Shown here piece after piece: positions 18,389 to 26,136 of a DNA stretch of 64,000 nt. This DNA is from Paraburkholderia sp. ZP32-5 (lineage in GTDB: Bacteria; Pseudomonadota; Gammaproteobacteria; Burkholderiales; Burkholderiaceae), in NCBI RefSeq assembly GCF_021390495.1, contig NZ_JAJEJP010000003.1, forward strand, positions 1,240,001-1,304,000, written 5' to 3'. Position numbers and translations under genes: made by a program. The notes under the pieces were generated by a model. It had not been told where the DNA came from, did no database searches, and worked only from the letters and a program-made list of their open reading frames with translations. Positions within the stretch are counted from its first letter, which is position 1. Each line of letters opens with the position of its first letter.

Positions 18389-19273
18389 TTGAACGACTCG
18401 CAACGAGGCCGGGCCACGACCCGGCTGCGACAGATGCTGAAGGACGGGCCGCTTCTCGCCGCGCCCGGCGTCTACGATGGCATCACCGCACGGCTCGCCG
18501 AACAGGCGGGCTTTCGCGCTTTGTACATGACGGGCGCGGGCACCGCGGCGTCGCACGGCTTGCCGGACTACGGCCTGCTGACGATGACGGAGATGGTCGC
18601 GAACGCCGCGCGCATCGTTGCATGCACATCGGTGCCGCTGATCGCCGATGCGGACACGGGCTTCGGCAACGAGCTGAACGTGACGCGCGCGGTGCAGGCC
18701 TACGAACAGGCGGGCGTCGCCGGCATCCATATCGAAGATCAGGTTTCGCCGAAGCGCTGCGGACATCTGGACGGCAAGGAACTGGTTGCCGTGCCCGAGT
18801 TCGTCGCGAAGATTCGCGCGGCACTGGCGGCGCGGCGCGATCCGGACTTCGTCGTGATCGCGCGCACCGATGCGAACGGCGTCAATGGCTTCGACGATGC
18901 GATCATGCGCGCGAACGCCGCGCTCGCCGCCGGTGCCGATCTGGCGTTCGTCGAAGCGCCGCGCGATCGCGAACAGATTGCCGCGATCGTGCGCGAAGTG
19001 AAAGGTCCGTGCCTGTTCAACATCGTGCGCGGCGGCAAGAGTCCGGATATGCCGCTTGCTGAACTCGAAGCACTCGGCTATCGGCTCGCAATCCTGCCGA
19101 GCCTGCTGCTCGCAAGCGTGATGCAGACCTGCGAACGCGAGCTTGCCGCGCTGAGGGAAACCGGCGTGCCGCCTGCTTCGAATACCGCGCTGAGCGCGAA
19201 AGAGCGCTTTCAGCGCATGGGCGCCGACGAGTGGGATGCGTTGCGCACGCGCTTTCTGGATCCGTCCCGCTGA
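18389..19273 (+). CDS. Isocitrate lyase/PEP mutase superfamily enzyme (oxaloacetate decarboxylase or 2-methylisocitrate lyase-like)
   Basis: About 294 residues of the TIM-barrel isocitrate lyase/PEP mutase superfamily. Signature segments are APGVYDGITARLAEQAGF, the metal-binding PLIADADTGFGN and GIHIEDQVSPKRCGHLDGK. The latter contains the K-[KR]-CGH loop whose cysteine is the catalytic acid in lyases. VIARTDANGVNG follows. Members cleave C-C bonds of 2-hydroxy or 2-oxo di- and tricarboxylates, typically releasing pyruvate, glyoxylate or succinate. An in-frame ATG at 18374 overlaps the GGAGACA site, so a TTG at 18389 eight bases after that site is the more likely start. It lies between the dioxygenase and an MFS gene in one transcription unit. 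Confidence 0.88.
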   Translation: MNDSQRGRATTRLRQMLKDGPLLAAPGVYDGITARLAEQAGFRALYMTGAGTAASHGLPDYGLLTMTEMVANAARIVACTSVPLIADADTGFGNELNVTRAVQAYEQAGVAGIHIEDQVSPKRCGHLDGKELVAVPEFVAKIRAALAARRDPDFVVIARTDANGVNGFDDAIMRANAALAAGADLAFVEAPRDREQIAAIVREVKGPCLFNIVRGGKSPDMPLAELEALGYRLAILPSLLLASVMQTCERELAALRETGVPPASNTALSAKERFQRMGADEWDALRTRFLDPSR

Positions 19274-19312
19274 AACGGCTCGCGCCATAAAAGATAAAGA
19301 CAGGAGACAAAC

Positions 19313-20719
19313 GTGATTTCACCGGCATCCATCGGCATGCGTCTCGACGCATTGCCCATCAGCGCGTTTCACCGGCGCATGCTGTGGCTGATCGCGGCCG
19401 GCATGTTCTTCGACAGCTTCGATATCACGCTGGCCGGCTCCGTGCTGGGTGCGCTCGTGCACAACGGCATGTCGAATCTGACGCTCAACGGCTATTTCAT
19501 TTCGAGCACGTTTATCGGCATGGCGGTCGGCGGCACGCTCGCGGGCCTGCTCGGCGACCGCTTCGGGCGACGCTTCACGTATCAGGCAAACCTGCTGGTG
19601 TTCGGACTCGCATCGATCGCCGGCGGTCTCGCCACGTCGATGAACTGGCTGATCGTGTTTCGCTTCATCATGGGTGTCGGACTCGGCGCGGAGATCGTGG
19701 TCGGCTATTCGACGCTGATCGAATTCACGCCGCCGCGCGATCGCGGCCGCTATTCGGCGCTGCTTGCGCTCGTCACCAATGCCGCGCTGTTCGTGTCGTC
19801 GCTTACCGGCTTTTTCCTGATTCCGCTGGTGGGCTGGCGCTCGATGTTCTTTATCTCCGGCGCGGGCGCGTTGCTCGTCTGGATTGCCCGCAAGTCGATG
19901 CCGGAGTCGCCGCGCTGGCTCGCCACCGAAGGACGCCTCACCGAAGCGGATCGCATCGTCACGCAGATCGAGGAGGAAGTGCACGGCAAGGGTTATCGCG
20001 CGCCGGAATTCGCGCAGACGGGGGCCGAGCGCGAGCCCGCGCCGCCGCTGTCGGTGCTGTTCACGCGCGAGGTGCGGATGCGCACGCTGGTCGGCTCGAC
20101 GATCTCGATCGTGATCGGTATCGCGATCTACAGCTTCGTGACGTGGGTGCCGACATTCCTGCTCAAGCAGGGCGTGAGTCTTTCTTCGTCGCTCGGCTTC
20201 AGCATGGTGATGTCGCTGGGCGGACCGGTCGGCGCGGGCATCGGCGTGTTGTGCACCGACCGCTTCGGACGGCGCCGTTGCGTGGCGATCGCGTCGCTCG
20301 CGGGCGCGGTGATGGGCGTGTGTTACGCGCTGTCGAATTCGCCGTGGATCGCGGCAATCGTCGGCTTTCTGCTGTTTTGCTGCCTGTACACGATCGTCGC
20401 GCTGGCGGTGGCCTGCTATATCCCGGAGCTTTTCGGCACACGCTACCGGTTGCGCGGCAACGGCTTTTGCGCGGTGCTCGGACGCATTGCTTCGTTCTGC
20501 GCGCCTGCGCTGACGCTGCTGATGTATCACGCCGGCGGCATCCGCTATGTCGCGTTCAGCGTCGCGACGTTGCTGGTGGTGCAGGCGCTGATCGTGATGG
20601 TGTTCGGCGTCGAGACGCGCTCGCAGTCGCTTGAAGTAATCGAAGATCGGAAGGCCGCTGCTTATGGCGGGGATCGTGCGTCGCATCCGGAGGCGGCTGT
20701 TTCGGTGTCGCGACATTGA
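19313..20719 (+). CDS. MFS transporter (metabolite:H+ symporter type)
   Basis: 468 residues with twelve predicted membrane helices and the motif GLLGDRFGRRFTYQ between TM2 and TM3, repeated in the second half as CTDRFGRRRCV. The FFDSFDITLAG segment in TM1 and RWLATEGRLTEAD in the central loop resemble the metabolite:H+ symporter/sugar-porter-like branch used for organic acids. It starts with GTG behind AGGAGACA. Its position after the dioxygenase and lyase genes suggests it imports their substrate (inference). It ends in a long hairpin shared with the convergent regulator gene. Confidence 0.9.
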   Translation: MISPASIGMRLDALPISAFHRRMLWLIAAGMFFDSFDITLAGSVLGALVHNGMSNLTLNGYFISSTFIGMAVGGTLAGLLGDRFGRRFTYQANLLVFGLASIAGGLATSMNWLIVFRFIMGVGLGAEIVVGYSTLIEFTPPRDRGRYSALLALVTNAALFVSSLTGFFLIPLVGWRSMFFISGAGALLVWIARKSMPESPRWLATEGRLTEADRIVTQIEEEVHGKGYRAPEFAQTGAEREPAPPLSVLFTREVRMRTLVGSTISIVIGIAIYSFVTWVPTFLLKQGVSLSSSLGFSMVMSLGGPVGAGIGVLCTDRFGRRRCVAIASLAGAVMGVCYALSNSPWIAAIVGFLLFCCLYTIVALAVACYIPELFGTRYRLRGNGFCAVLGRIASFCAPALTLLMYHAGGIRYVAFSVATLLVVQALIVMVFGVETRSQSLEVIEDRKAAAYGGDRASHPEAAVSVSRH

Positions 20720-20731
20720 AGCCGCGAGGGT

Positions 20732-20795
20732 CTGCTTACGCGTGGAACGACGAGCATTCGCACGAGCGTTCGCTCGTTCGTTCCATCGTAAGCAG
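20732..20795. terminator. Long imperfect hairpin between convergent genes (bidirectional terminator candidate)
   Basis: CTGCTTACGCGTGGAACGA beginning at 20732 pairs with TCGTTCCATCGTAAGCAG ending at 20795, and the stem continues into GAGC/GCTC closer to the loop. With only a couple of mismatches this gives a stem of more than 20 pairs. It fills most of the 82-base gap between the convergent MFS and HD/LuxR genes. No T-run is needed for a stalled or processed 3' end; the role is inferred from position. Confidence 0.6.
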
Positions 20796-20801
20796 CAGGC
20801 C

Positions 20802-22277
20802 TTAGATATACCCCAGCGCCGAAGCCTTCAACGTAGCGGCCGCACGCGTCGTGCATTCAAGCTTGCGAAACACGCTTTCCACGTGCGTGCGGATGGTGCT
20901 GAGGCTCAGACCCAGCATGCGGGCAGCTTCCTTGTTGCTCGCGCCAAGACTGATGTGTTTCAACACTTCCACTTCTCGCGGCGACAGCAGCCCTGCCTTC
21001 GCGCTACGTGCCCGCTCGCTCGATACCGGAAAATCGTCGACCTCCGCGCACACCGTCGCATTGACCACCTCTCTATCGAAGCGCCCCGCCCGCGCCTGCT
21101 CGTCGAGTAAAGCCGCGGCCTGCGCGGCGGACAACGCCGCGCGCCACGGACGATCCGAGCGCAATGCGACCCACGCCGCGGCAACGGCAAGGACGCGCGC
21201 TTCCCGTCCGATTGCGGCACCGGCGCTACCGCGAAAGTAACCTGAACCGTCGAGACGTTCGTACGCAAACGAAGCGATCTCCGACTCTCGCGACAAGCCT
21301 TCGATCTGCTTACCCGCGCGCGCGGTCCAGTAAGGCACGAGACGCACCTTTTCCCACGCGGCCCGACTCAGTTCGCCCGCCGTGTTCCAGATCGCGTTGG
21401 GCACGGCCATGCGTCCCATGCCATGCAACAGACCCGCCATATAGGTGCAGCGCGTCGCCTCGTCGCTCATGCCGAGGCGCGCGCAGCACGCGCCGGCCGC
21501 TTGCGCGACACGGCGCGAATAACCGGCCATCCATGGCAGCTTCAGGTCGATCACATCGGCGACGATTTCCGGCGCGCTGACCAGTTGCAGCGCCTCCGAC
21601 GATGCCGAATCGGCATGCTGTTGCGCGGCCGGATCATCGAGTTCCCTCAGCCACACGGCGGCGCGGGCCGACGCGAGCCGCGCCAATTCCGTCGGGTATT
21701 GCCGGCCGGCCTTTTGCGCGATCAGCAGTTGTGCCTTTTCGAGGCCATATACGCGGCTCAGAATCTCCAGGTCTCCGGCCACGCCGACCATGAATACCTC
21801 GGCAGGAACATCGCGCCCCGCTCTGCGCTCTGGAAAACCACCACCGTCCCAGCTTTCGAAAATGCGCCGCAGCGCTTCCTGCGTGCCGGCGGGCAGACCG
21901 AGCATGTGCGCCACCTCGCCCGAGACTTCGCAATGCACCTGGGCGAGCGGCATGATCGCGGCGCCTACCTGTTCGGCCGATTCATCGGTGCCGGTCCAGT
22001 CGGGCCGCATCGCGAGCATCGCCGCTCGGCTGCCGATGTCGTCGCCGAGCCAGTCGGAGAAGCCCGCCGCGTTGGCCGTGCAGCCAGACCATCTGAGCAG
22101 CGACACTTCCTTGACGACGCCGCATTGCGCGTCGTCCAGACCGGCTTCCTGCGCGAGCCGGGCCGCGAGCCAGCCGGTGCGCGGCGAGTGGTCGGTCGGC
22201 TGCCCCATGCTGAGGTCGCCGATGAACGCCAGCGCCTTGATCGCATCCAGCACCCGGATTGCAGAAACGTTTTGCAT
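20802..22277 (-). CDS. Regulator with two degenerate HD-GYP-like repeats and LuxR-type helix-turn-helix
   Basis: 491 residues. Residues ~25-210 and ~240-410 each resemble the HD-GYP phosphodiesterase fold. The first has ESWDGGGFPERRAG and VFMVGVAGDLEILSRVYG; the second has YMAGLLHGMGRMAVPNAIW and AYERLDGSGYFRG. The catalytic HD dyad is altered: the second repeat has H-G where HD-GYP enzymes have H-D, and the first has R-W. Cyclic-di-GMP hydrolysis is therefore doubtful. Residues ~425-491 form a LuxR/GerE helix-turn-helix (LLSPREVEVLKHISLGASNK, then ARMLGLSLSTIRTHVESVF). A ligand-sensing transcription factor is the best reading. It is divergent from the cytochrome b / molybdopterin oxidoreductase operon. 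Confidence 0.85.
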   Translation of the reverse strand: MQNVSAIRVLDAIKALAFIGDLSMGQPTDHSPRTGWLAARLAQEAGLDDAQCGVVKEVSLLRWSGCTANAAGFSDWLGDDIGSRAAMLAMRPDWTGTDESAEQVGAAIMPLAQVHCEVSGEVAHMLGLPAGTQEALRRIFESWDGGGFPERRAGRDVPAEVFMVGVAGDLEILSRVYGLEKAQLLIAQKAGRQYPTELARLASARAAVWLRELDDPAAQQHADSASSEALQLVSAPEIVADVIDLKLPWMAGYSRRVAQAAGACCARLGMSDEATRCTYMAGLLHGMGRMAVPNAIWNTAGELSRAAWEKVRLVPYWTARAGKQIEGLSRESEIASFAYERLDGSGYFRGSAGAAIGREARVLAVAAAWVALRSDRPWRAALSAAQAAALLDEQARAGRFDREVVNATVCAEVDDFPVSSERARSAKAGLLSPREVEVLKHISLGASNKEAARMLGLSLSTIRTHVESVFRKLECTTRAAATLKASALGYI

Positions 22278-22294
22278 TGCCACGGTCCTTCGTT

Positions 22295-22355
22295 ATTAGT
22301 CGCTAATGTGAATAAATAGCACGTCTGTTTCCCCCGCATCGGTCATTCGACCGAT
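22295..22355. promoter_or_regulatory. Two inverted repeats in the divergent HD/LuxR - cytochrome b region
   Basis: ATTAG-TCG-CTAAT lies at 22295-22307, close to the regulator start. The perfect 7-4-7 dyad ATCGGTC-ATTC-GACCGAT lies at 22338-22355, nearer the cytochrome gene. Both are within the 142-base divergent gap and are the right size for a dimeric LuxR-type regulator. Which one, if either, is bound by the neighbouring LuxR-type protein cannot be told from sequence. Confidence 0.45.
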
Positions 22356-22419
22356 ACCGCCGCGGTGACGCACCTGCGATCCTTGTCGCCAGTTCAACCG
22401 CGAAGCCAGCGAGGTTTCT

Positions 22420-23013
22420 TTGAGCCCCACCCCTATCCACCCCGTATGGGTCCGCGTTTTCCACTGGATCAACGCAGTGGCCGTGATTCTGATGTGCATG
22501 AGCGGCTGGCAGGTCTATGAAGCCTCACCGATCTTCACCGCGATCCGCTTTCCGGCGTCGATCACGCTAGGCGGCTGGCTCGGCGGCGCGCTGCTGTGGC
22601 ACTTCGCGATCATGTGGATTCTGGTCGCCAATCTCGCAGCTTACCTGGTGCTGAGCATCTTCACCGGACGACTGCGTAGAACGCTTTTTCCGCTGACGCC
22701 GCGCACACTGATAGCCGATTTCGTGGCGGCGCTGCGCGGCAAGCTCGGTCACGGCAACCTCGGTCAGTACAACGCCGTGCAGAAGCTGGCCTATCTGGTT
22801 GTGATCGTCGACATCGTGCTGGTCATCCTGTCGGGACTGACCATCTGGAAGCCCGTGCAATTCCCGCTTCTGCGCACGCTGATGGGTGGCTTCGATAACG
22901 CACGCATCGTCCATTTCGCCGCGATGAGTGTACTCGTCGGCTTCTTCGTCATCCACGTCGTGATGGTTGCGCTCGTTCCACGTTCGCTGCTCACGATGAT
23001 TCGGGGCCGCTAA
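22420..23013 (+). CDS. Cytochrome b561-type membrane subunit
   Basis: 197 residues with four predicted membrane helices. The N-terminal HPVWVRVFHWINAVAVILM carries a haem-ligand histidine. Others lie in LLWHFAIMW, ARIVHFAAM and FFVIHVVMVAL, the pattern of the Ni,Fe-hydrogenase/cytochrome b561 family. It probably passes electrons between the quinone pool and the exported molybdopterin enzyme encoded two bases downstream. The start is a TTG at 22420 with GAGG just upstream; no ATG occurs before the conserved N-terminus, so a non-ATG start is required. Gene pairing is like MsrPQ/YedYZ and sorting-type sulfite dehydrogenases. Confidence 0.88.
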   Translation: MSPTPIHPVWVRVFHWINAVAVILMCMSGWQVYEASPIFTAIRFPASITLGGWLGGALLWHFAIMWILVANLAAYLVLSIFTGRLRRTLFPLTPRTLIADFVAALRGKLGHGNLGQYNAVQKLAYLVVIVDIVLVILSGLTIWKPVQFPLLRTLMGGFDNARIVHFAAMSVLVGFFVIHVVMVALVPRSLLTMIRGR

Positions 23014-23015
23014 TC

Positions 23016-23789
23016 ATGAATTCGACCAGATCGAAGCCCACACTCGACACCGAGTCCATCATCAAGGACGCGCGGAAGGAACTGCAATCGTCGTCGCGAC
23101 GCCTGTTCGGCAAGCGGATCCTGACGTTGGGTGGACTGGCGCTGCTGTCCGGCTGCGACCTGACGAACGACAAGTCGGTCAATCACCTGCTGCGTACCGT
23201 GTCGTCGTTAAACGACAGCGCGCAGGGCGTGCTGTTCGATCCGCGCAAGCTGGCGCCGACGTATCCCGACTCGATGATCACGCGGCCGTTTCCGTTCAAC
23301 GCCTTTTACGACATCGATCAGGTGCCGGAAGTCGATGCGAGCACCTATCGGTTGGAGCTTAAAGGTCTCGTCAAGGGCAAACGTATCTGGACGCTCGACG
23401 AACTGCGCGCGTTGCCGCAACAGAGTCAGATCACGCGGCATATCTGTATCGAAGGCTGGAGCGCAATCGGCAAATGGGGCGGCGTGCGCTTCTCCGACTT
23501 CCTCGCGCGAATCGCTGCCGATACGACAGCCAAATACGTTGCGCTGCATTGCGCCGACGACTACTGGACCAGCATCGACATGCCGACCGCACTGCACCCG
23601 CAAACCTTGCTCACGCTCACTTATGACGGCAACGTTTTGCCAGCGAAATATGGCTTCCCGATGAAGCTTCGCATGCCGACGAAGCTCGGCTACAAGAATC
23701 CGAAGCACATCGTCGCGATCACGGTCACCAACGAATTTCCCGGCGGCTACTGGGAAAACCAGGGCTACAACTGGTTCGGCGGATCCTGA
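23016..23789 (+). CDS. Tat-exported molybdopterin-dependent oxidoreductase (sulfite oxidase/MsrP fold), putative lipoprotein
   Basis: 257 residues. The N-terminal region contains SSRRLFGKRILTLGG, a twin-arginine signal, directly followed by a lipobox LLSGC, so the mature enzyme may be a periplasmic lipoprotein. The catalytic domain shows RHICIEGWSAIGKWGG, where the cysteine is the expected molybdenum ligand of the sulfite oxidase superfamily. Later come YDGNVLPAKYGFPMKLRMPTK and the C-terminal PGGYWENQGYNWFGG. It follows the cytochrome b gene by two bases, so the two proteins probably form one respiratory enzyme. Substrate (sulfite, methionine sulfoxide or another S/N-oxide) is unknown. Confidence 0.88.
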   Translation: MNSTRSKPTLDTESIIKDARKELQSSSRRLFGKRILTLGGLALLSGCDLTNDKSVNHLLRTVSSLNDSAQGVLFDPRKLAPTYPDSMITRPFPFNAFYDIDQVPEVDASTYRLELKGLVKGKRIWTLDELRALPQQSQITRHICIEGWSAIGKWGGVRFSDFLARIAADTTAKYVALHCADDYWTSIDMPTALHPQTLLTLTYDGNVLPAKYGFPMKLRMPTKLGYKNPKHIVAITVTNEFPGGYWENQGYNWFGGS

Positions 23790-23856
23790 GCCGCAAGCCG
23801 CAAGCCGCAGATTCCCGCAGATTCATTTAACCGCAACAAACCAACGGAGTAACACC

Positions 23857-24471
23857 ATGTCGATTCGACTCAAGCTCGCGGCGTCCGTCGTCGCACTCAC
23901 ACTCGCCGGCGCAGCGTTCGCTCAATCTCCGGCCGGCAAGCCCGAACGGATTCGCGGTGACATCGTGGCGGTGTCGGGCAGCACGTTGACGGTTCATCGG
24001 CGCAGCGGCGACAACGTGACCATCAACCTCGGCGACGCATCCAAAGTGAACGCCGTGAAGGCGATTCAGCTTGCCGATATCAAGCCGGGCTCGTATGTCG
24101 GCGCGGCGGCGCTGCCGGGAGCCGACGGCAAGCTGGTCGCGAAGGAAGTGCTGGTATTCCCCGAAGCCGCGCGCGGCACCGGCGAAGGTCACTACGCGTG
24201 GGACCTTGGCGCGAACAGCTCGATGACGAATGCGAACGTGGATACGGTCGTCGAAGGCACCAGCGGGCGCGATCTCAAACTCTCGTACAAGGGCGGCAGC
24301 AATACGATCAATGTGCCGACGACGGTGCCGGTCGTCACGCTAATCCCGGCTACGCGTGCTGAATTGACGAGTGGGAAGAAGGTATTCGTCGTGGCGACGC
24401 CGGCGAAGGGCGGTAGCTATGATGGTCAGTTCGTTGTGGTCGAGAAGGACGGTGTAGCTCCGCCGATGTAA
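23857..24471 (+). CDS. Exported protein with DUF5666-like beta-rich repeats
   Basis: 204 residues beginning with a clear Sec signal peptide cleaved after AGAAFA. The mature part is beta-rich, with segments such as RGDIVAVSGSTLTVHRRSG and VTINLGDASKVNAV. These resemble the OB-like DUF5666 family of periplasmic proteins of unknown function. It follows the molybdopterin oxidoreductase by 67 bases and precedes a good terminator, so it is probably the third gene of that operon. It may be a periplasmic accessory to that enzyme, but there is no direct evidence. Confidence 0.75.
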   Translation: MSIRLKLAASVVALTLAGAAFAQSPAGKPERIRGDIVAVSGSTLTVHRRSGDNVTINLGDASKVNAVKAIQLADIKPGSYVGAAALPGADGKLVAKEVLVFPEAARGTGEGHYAWDLGANSSMTNANVDTVVEGTSGRDLKLSYKGGSNTINVPTTVPVVTLIPATRAELTSGKKVFVVATPAKGGSYDGQFVVVEKDGVAPPM

Positions 24472-24519
24472 ATGTGCGCGTATGCGCGGCGTCGCTGCGC
24501 GATTTGCGTTTGGTTATAG

Positions 24520-24553
24520 ACGGCGCTGGCGGTACTCTGCCTGCGCCGTTTTC
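24520..24553 (+). terminator. Rho-independent terminator
   Basis: ACGGCGC at 24520-24526 pairs with GCGCCGT at 24543-24549, with further pairing of GGCGG-type bases inside the loop. A TTTTC run follows. It lies about 50 bases after the exported-protein gene and ends the cytochrome b / molybdopterin enzyme operon. Confidence 0.65.
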
Positions 24554-24582
24554 GTTGTCTTGCCGTAAAACACCCCCCGCGA

Positions 24583-24879
24583 CTACACCGCGGAACTCTC
24601 GTGCTTTTCCACTACTAATCGCGTAGGGGATTGAGCTGCCATCACCGAATCGATGAAGGTGTGCGCGCGCTTCTCGCCATATTTGAAGGCCTGCTGCTCG
24701 GAAAGAAAATCGAGTTGCTCCGGGAAGCTCGCGACTTCCCGATTCTGCTGCGCCGGCAATACGACGCTCCACGACACGCGAAAACGCCGTGAGATGCCGC
24801 CGAGCGCATGCGATTTTGCTAGGGTCACACGCACCTCGATGCTGCAATCGCGATATGGCACATAGGACTGGCTGGACAT
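24583..24879 (-). CDS. Conserved-looking hypothetical protein
   Basis: 98 residues with no signal peptide or membrane helix. The start ATG follows a strong GGAGAGGATC ribosome binding site. The sequence is plausible for a real small cytoplasmic protein (balanced composition, SVVLPAQQNREVASFPEQL, AFKYGEKRAHTFIDSVM). I do not recognise a family. It is convergent with the preceding operon and stands alone; the 630 bases on its upstream side carry no clear gene. Confidence 0.6.
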   Translation of the reverse strand: MSSQSYVPYRDCSIEVRVTLAKSHALGGISRRFRVSWSVVLPAQQNREVASFPEQLDFLSEQQAFKYGEKRAHTFIDSVMAAQSPTRLVVEKHESSAV

Positions 24880-25509
24880 GATCCTCTCCCCTGGCGGGCA
24901 AAGCGCTGACGCTATTGGTCCGCAAGCATCGAACGTGCCGGTCGGTGCGAACCCAAGCCGCGAGCGGCGCTGCCGTGACGCTGAATGCGTGGGTTCGCGC
25001 GAGAGTCACATACGACCCGCTAAAAATGGCACAGGTTGTAAAAACTTCGCCGCTCGACACGGGCGTCGGTCACTTTTCCCCTGATGATTGATCGGCTCGC
25101 GCGCATGGAGTCAGCTGCGGGGAAACGAAATTCGTGAGACTGCAGACGCGCTCGTAAGACTGAAAAAGCCGAATTGATGAGATTGCCGGGATTGCCGTCC
25201 CGGTAGGTTTGCGATAGGCCGCTACAACGGCCATACGGCCGAGCACAAAAGATATCTGGCGCATGTGCCTGATTCGTCTGACGCATCGCTCGAATATGGG
25301 ACCAAGGTCCCATAGCACGCAGGCCCAACGGGAGCTATTTTCAGCATACGGTCGCACAACGAGTGCAGGAGACCTGTGGTCGCTTGCCGTTACATTGTGG
25401 GTCAGGATGTCGTCACAGCAGGGTTGCGGCACGTGAAGGGCTGTACGCCTGCGGCGCATCGGGAGTCGCGTCGAGTCTGCCCCGTACCGCGTCAATAGTG
25501 GAGAAAGAC
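24880..25509. other. Long intergenic region with no convincing gene
   Basis: About 630 bases between a leftward small gene and the rightward BON-domain gene. Frames open on the minus strand here have arginine/serine-rich products without ribosome binding sites or recognisable motifs, so I do not call them. GC is somewhat lower than in neighbouring operons. The only strong element is the 20-bp palindrome at 25295-25314. Promoters for both flanking genes must lie here. Confidence 0.55.
25295..25314. promoter_or_regulatory. Perfect 20-bp palindrome
   Basis: The sequence TATGGGACC-AA-GGTCCCATA is self-complementary over 20 bases (half site TATGGGACCA). It lies about 195 bases before the BON-domain gene in an otherwise empty region. 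A dimeric regulator operator is the most natural reading; a hairpin with a 2-base loop is unlikely. No matching copy was noticed elsewhere in the window. Confidence 0.45.
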
Positions 25510-25869
25510 ATGAACGTACAGAGAACGCTCAAGTTGGCTGGCGGAACATTGATCGTTGTCGCATCCATCAACGCATGGTCACAAAGCAGCGAACCCGCCA
25601 CGTCCACGGAATCAGCCACGTCGGCGGCTCCATCCAAATCGGACATTAGAAAAGCGAACCGCGCGCTTAGCAAAAAGGTACTCCAGGCGCTCTCAAAGGG
25701 TGGCGTCGACACCTCGGGCGTCAGGGTGCTGGTCAAAGGTAGCGCGATAACACTCGCCGGGAATGTCCCTGAGAGCGCCCAGATCGAGAAGGCCGGCGAG
25801 CTTGCGAAGCACGTTTCCGGCGTTACGTCGGTGAAGAACACCTTGGCGGTTCACGAAGGCGGCCAGTGA
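25510..25869 (+). CDS. Exported BON-domain protein (OsmY-like)
   Basis: 119 residues. A signal peptide (LKLAGGTLIVVASINAWSQ) is followed by a low-complexity Ser/Thr/Ala linker and one BON domain at ~40-115 (VLQALSKGGVDTSGVRVLVK, ITLAGNVPESAQIEKAGELA, then VTSVKNTLAV). BON domains bind phospholipid and occur in envelope-stress proteins such as OsmY. The start at 25510 follows GGAGAAAG; upstream in-frame codons have no ribosome binding site. It stands alone; a short hairpin (GGTCTGGC/GCCAGACC, 25910-25934) lies downstream. Confidence 0.85.
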   Translation: MNVQRTLKLAGGTLIVVASINAWSQSSEPATSTESATSAAPSKSDIRKANRALSKKVLQALSKGGVDTSGVRVLVKGSAITLAGNVPESAQIEKAGELAKHVSGVTSVKNTLAVHEGGQ

Positions 25870-26136
25870 CCCTGCTCGAGGTGGTTTCCGGTACGGAGTT
25901 GGAAACGCCGGTCTGGCGAAGCTCCGGCCAGACCTGTCGCGCTACTGCTGGCCGGGACGCGGACGGGTCCGTGAAACGAGCAGTGTCGGGCAACGATATT
26001 GCAGTCGGTGCGTTCTACCGCCGCCTGCGCGTGCGCATGGATAAGACGCGCACCCATACCACGGTCCCCACGCTCCGCTTGTAAGCACGATCATCCCCGT
26101 TAGTCTGAGCCGCATCGACGCTGCGGAGCAGCGCAC

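Noticed and set aside
24350..25495. Several minus-strand frames of 100-230 codons around 24.4-25.5 kb
   Set aside because: Arginine/serine-rich products without motifs or ribosome binding sites. They conflict with the exported protein, the small gene at 24583-24879 and the BON gene.
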